Positions 61,541-64,000 of a stretch of 64,000 nucleotides of DNA are shown here, in pieces. A program made the translations under genes and the position numbers. Within the stretch, counting starts at the first letter, position 1. Every line of letters starts with the position of its first letter. This DNA is from Lotus japonicus. Its lineage: Eukaryota; Streptophyta; Magnoliopsida; Fabales; Fabaceae. A model generated the notes under the pieces. That model searched no databases. It worked only from the letters and a program-made list of their open reading frames with translations, and was not told the DNA's origin. The DNA is taken from contig NC_080046.1 of the NCBI RefSeq assembly GCF_012489685.1, positions 24,992,223-25,056,222 on the forward strand, given 5' to 3'.

Positions 61541-61786
61541 CTCTCACGAAGTCTCACGCTTCTGTGGAGTCTCACACATTCACAAAGTCTCACGCTTCAG
61601 TGAAGTTTTATGCTTTCACAAGGTCTCACGCCTCAGTGAATTTACACACTTGCACGAAGTCTCACGCTTCAATGAAGTATCATGCTGTTCACGAGGTCTC
61701 ACGCCTCAGTGAAGATCCATGCTTTCCACAAGGTCTCACGCCTCAGTGGAGTATCACGCATTCACAAGGTCTCACACCTCCGTGAA
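61541..61786. repeat. Hairpin array 3: seven units, co-varying stems
   Basis: Five units of exactly 26 nt lie at 61579-61604, 61615-61640, 61688-61713, 61725-61750 and 61761-61786. Two looser ones are at 61541-61569 and 61651-61675. Outer arms are TTCAC/GTGAA, or TCCAC/GTGGA in one. Inner arms are AAG/CTT, AGG/CCT or GAGG/CCTC, around loop TCTCACG. Confidence 0.9.
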
Positions 61787-62450
61787 GCTTCTCGGCTCAT
61801 CCCTTGGATGGCTAAACAAACTGCTCCCAGAGCGAATGAGTATCAACATACCCAAAACTCGAAATCTTCCCAACACTTGGATCCGACGACACTTCTCATT
61901 TTCCAAAACTAAACTTCAATCCAAAGCTTGCATCCGAGATTGTTATCTTTATTTAAAGGTTTAGAGGTTGTTTAATATCTTATGAATTTCTTTATAAAAA
62001 TAGCTCTTTTTAGTCTTATCGTATTCCCTATGAGTTCAAAGTTCCCATAAACCCAAGTAATTCCCTGAGAAGGTCTCGATCCATTGGAGCATGACAAGGT
62101 CCGAACTCCGTTCGTCCTTTTAAAACTCTCTCAAAATCTCATAAAAATTCGGCATGACCTGCCCGTAATCCTCACTTTTCAGAATCTCAGGTACAAGTGG
62201 AATAGCATCATTGAAACAGCTCAACCAAAAGACATAAACAGCATATTCCAACACATCCTAAGTTAACCATGTAGCACATAGCATGTGAATCATTTAGCAC
62301 ACAATATCATGGCATCAAGTACTCAACAAGTTCGGCCGAAGCCTCAGAAATCATTTCAGACATTTAGCAATTAGGTGCATAACACATAAATCAAGTCGAA
62401 TTTCATCGACACCTAAAGCATTATCTAGTAATTCAGAGAGTAGCCCTCAC

Positions 62451-62528
62451 CGGTGGGTCTTCCAGCTTCCTCCTCCAAATGTTCTTCAAGCTCTTCTCCT
62501 TGGTTTCTTGGAATCTCCTCAAACGAAC
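62451..62528 (-). other. Putative 78-nt middle exon, copy 2
   Basis: Acceptor GCTTAAG|GTTCGTTTGAGG and donor CCCACCG|GTGAGGGC bound exactly 78 nt, as at 24358-24435. The purine-rich interior (AAGAAACCAAGGAGAAGAGC) would suit exon-enhancer activity, which is inference. Confidence 0.55.
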
Positions 62529-63189
62529 CTTAAGCAAAAATCACAGAAATCAACACCAAGAGTCAGAAACTCAGCAATCAAAGAGTCCTAGGGTTACACA
62601 GTACACTACTACCTCCGTGGTACGACAATCTAACGCGTTAAGACAAGTTTTCGAAAAATCGGATTCTCCTCCCCCCTTGATATAGCTCTCGGCCACTTTC
62701 CTTAATTGGGAGGGTCGATTTTTCTTCGATCAAACTTGGTTCCTAGGTTAACATAAGCCGTAACTAAGACGGTTCTAGGCTCGGAAAAATTTTCGGATCG
62801 AAAACTGATATAGGGGTAGTTTGGTCATTATTTTTAGCTCAGAATTTCAAAATTGGATTTTTGAAAAACAAATTGGATGGGGACGTCCACAACGACGTTT
62901 ATGACGACAAATCCTACTAGCACTAAGCCAAGTCGATAGATTAGAGCGTAAAGGTTGCGACTTTGGCGAAAAATGGGTATTTAGGGTAGAAATTGATCCC
63001 GGCGGCATTTCGTCGACATTTGACAAAATCTAATCCGCAGAACACGCTCAGGAGCATGCAGGGAAGAAGTTTAGACGCTGAAATCAACTGATTTGAACAG
63101 TTTTTCAAAAACCTCAAAATTTTGAACTCAGAAAGTCGCAGGAGAAATGGACAGAAACGACGATTCGAAGGAGAGTATAGATTACCTAC

Positions 63190-63340
63190 CTCGAGGTCTT
63201 CGATTAGTGACGAACGGTGAAGCAAACGGGCAAGAATCGACGAAGATCCGGATCTCTCTCTCTCTCTAGAAACTCGCGGCTTTGGGGGGTGGGGAAAATG
63301 GGTTTTGTGAAAAAAATCTAATTTTTCAACTATTTATAGG
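63190..63340 (-). promoter_or_regulatory. LTR promoter, copy 2: TATA box and first donor
   Basis: Minus strand CCTATAAATAG at 63340-63330 and donor CTCGAG|GTAGGT at 63190/63189. Spacing is close to that in 22367-25937 (147 versus 136 bases from TATA to donor). Confidence 0.7.
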
Positions 63341-64000
63341 TTTTGGAAAAAACGGAAAAATGATTTTTTTGCGATTCCGATTTTTCCTGCGCGTTCCTTT
63401 GCGCATTCTAAGATAGGTTCTGGCGACAGAATTCCAGAACTCAAAATAGAATTCTTGGAATTAAACCAAAAGATCCAAAATCGGCATAAGTCGGTGTAAG
63501 TCGGTTAATCCCGAAAAACTACTTTTTGCAGTGATCGTCGGATGAGAAAACTTCCTTCTGAAGAAAGATTAGGAATGATGAGAGATGTAGGAGAACGCGG
63601 GTGGAATCTTCGTTTGAGTTTCCGGATAGAAAAAGTCTTCATCGTCTGTCGATCTTAGGTTTTCCGAACTATCAGGGATTCCGTTTCGGCAAACTTCCGA
63701 GAATTGGAATTTGACGTTCGTACATTCCAGGATTTCGCATCGAAATGGTTGTTTAAGGACGGAAAAGAGAAGTTCTAACATTTCTCTGAGGATTTTTGGA
63801 ATTAGTTTCCATCGTGTCCTAAAGCGTAAATTAACTATTCACTAATACCTTCGACCTAGGGTTAAGCGTATGTTAGTCGTGCTATAACTCTTTCGGTTTT
63901 TCGATACATTCTTGGACTTTTCCTGAACCTCTTTCCTTCCCAAATTTATCTTAATCAAATAACTTATTTATTTTATTCACTTATCCAAAGCGTTAAAACT

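Larger units (their letters stand above)
59894..64000 (-). mobile_element. Large gypsy-type LTR related to 22367-25937, cut by window end
   Basis: Starts TGTAACACCCCGATTTCGG, like 22367. It follows the same order: ORF, hairpin array, 78-nt exon, donor, TATA box, then the shared CCGAAAAACTACTTTTTGC segment (63511; 25420 in the other). Divergence is high, so the two LTRs come from different insertions or families. The body of the element would lie to the right of the window. Confidence 0.8.

Overview
This is nuclear DNA from a dicot plant, probably a legume. The signs are intron-rich fragments of plant genes, GT-AG introns, abundant Ty3/gypsy (chromovirus and Tat/Ogre), Ty1/copia and L1 LINE sequence, and small Mutator- and hAT-type elements. 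The legume call is an inference from the retrotransposon style. No gene in the window is complete. A 100-N scaffold gap (29932-30031) splits it into two contigs.

Layout. 540-2047 (minus) holds the last four exons of a mitochondrial carrier of the S-adenosylmethionine-transporter-like group. 2239-15482 and 30032-43267 are near-identical copies of one 13.2-kb block in inverted orientation. The block carries part of an unknown acidic protein gene, the acetyltransferase-like end of a PHD-finger protein, a copia-type LTR, a hAT-like element, the C-terminal 218 codons of eIF2A and a broken RecQ-sim helicase fragment. Sampled differences are mostly short indels crowded next to the gap, with intact frames in the left copy. 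That fits low consensus quality at a contig end more than biological decay, so the palindrome may be an assembly product.

15483-22366 contains two MITEs with perfect 9-bp target duplications, a repeat element carrying an NPH3-domain fragment, an L1 fragment and a (CT)n(GT)n tract of about 360 bp. 22367-29931 is a decayed minus-strand gypsy element: a 3,571-bp 3' LTR, PPT, remnants of integrase end, RT and gag, and a PBS. The contig stops 7 bases into its 5' LTR. 44250-47860 is a second copy of the repeat element, with different cargo. 48130-53540 holds a copia remnant and a Tat/Ogre-type derivative with gag, protease and an antisense ORF but no RT or integrase. 53540-59072 contains CACTA-like, LINE, copia-LTR and large-LTR relics. 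59894-64000 is part of another large LTR related to 22367-25937.

The most unusual signal is inside these large LTRs. Both related LTRs carry, on the element's sense strand, a TATA box, a conserved donor, a middle exon of exactly 78 nt, a conserved acceptor and a conserved ORF (MSMxDW...MVSPSGG...GHRATY). Between the middle exon and the ORF, both carry arrays of short hairpins whose stems change on both sides together. The hairpin sequences in the two LTRs are unrelated. A third large LTR (ending at 59072) also has an ORF with a proline-rich and acidic tail.
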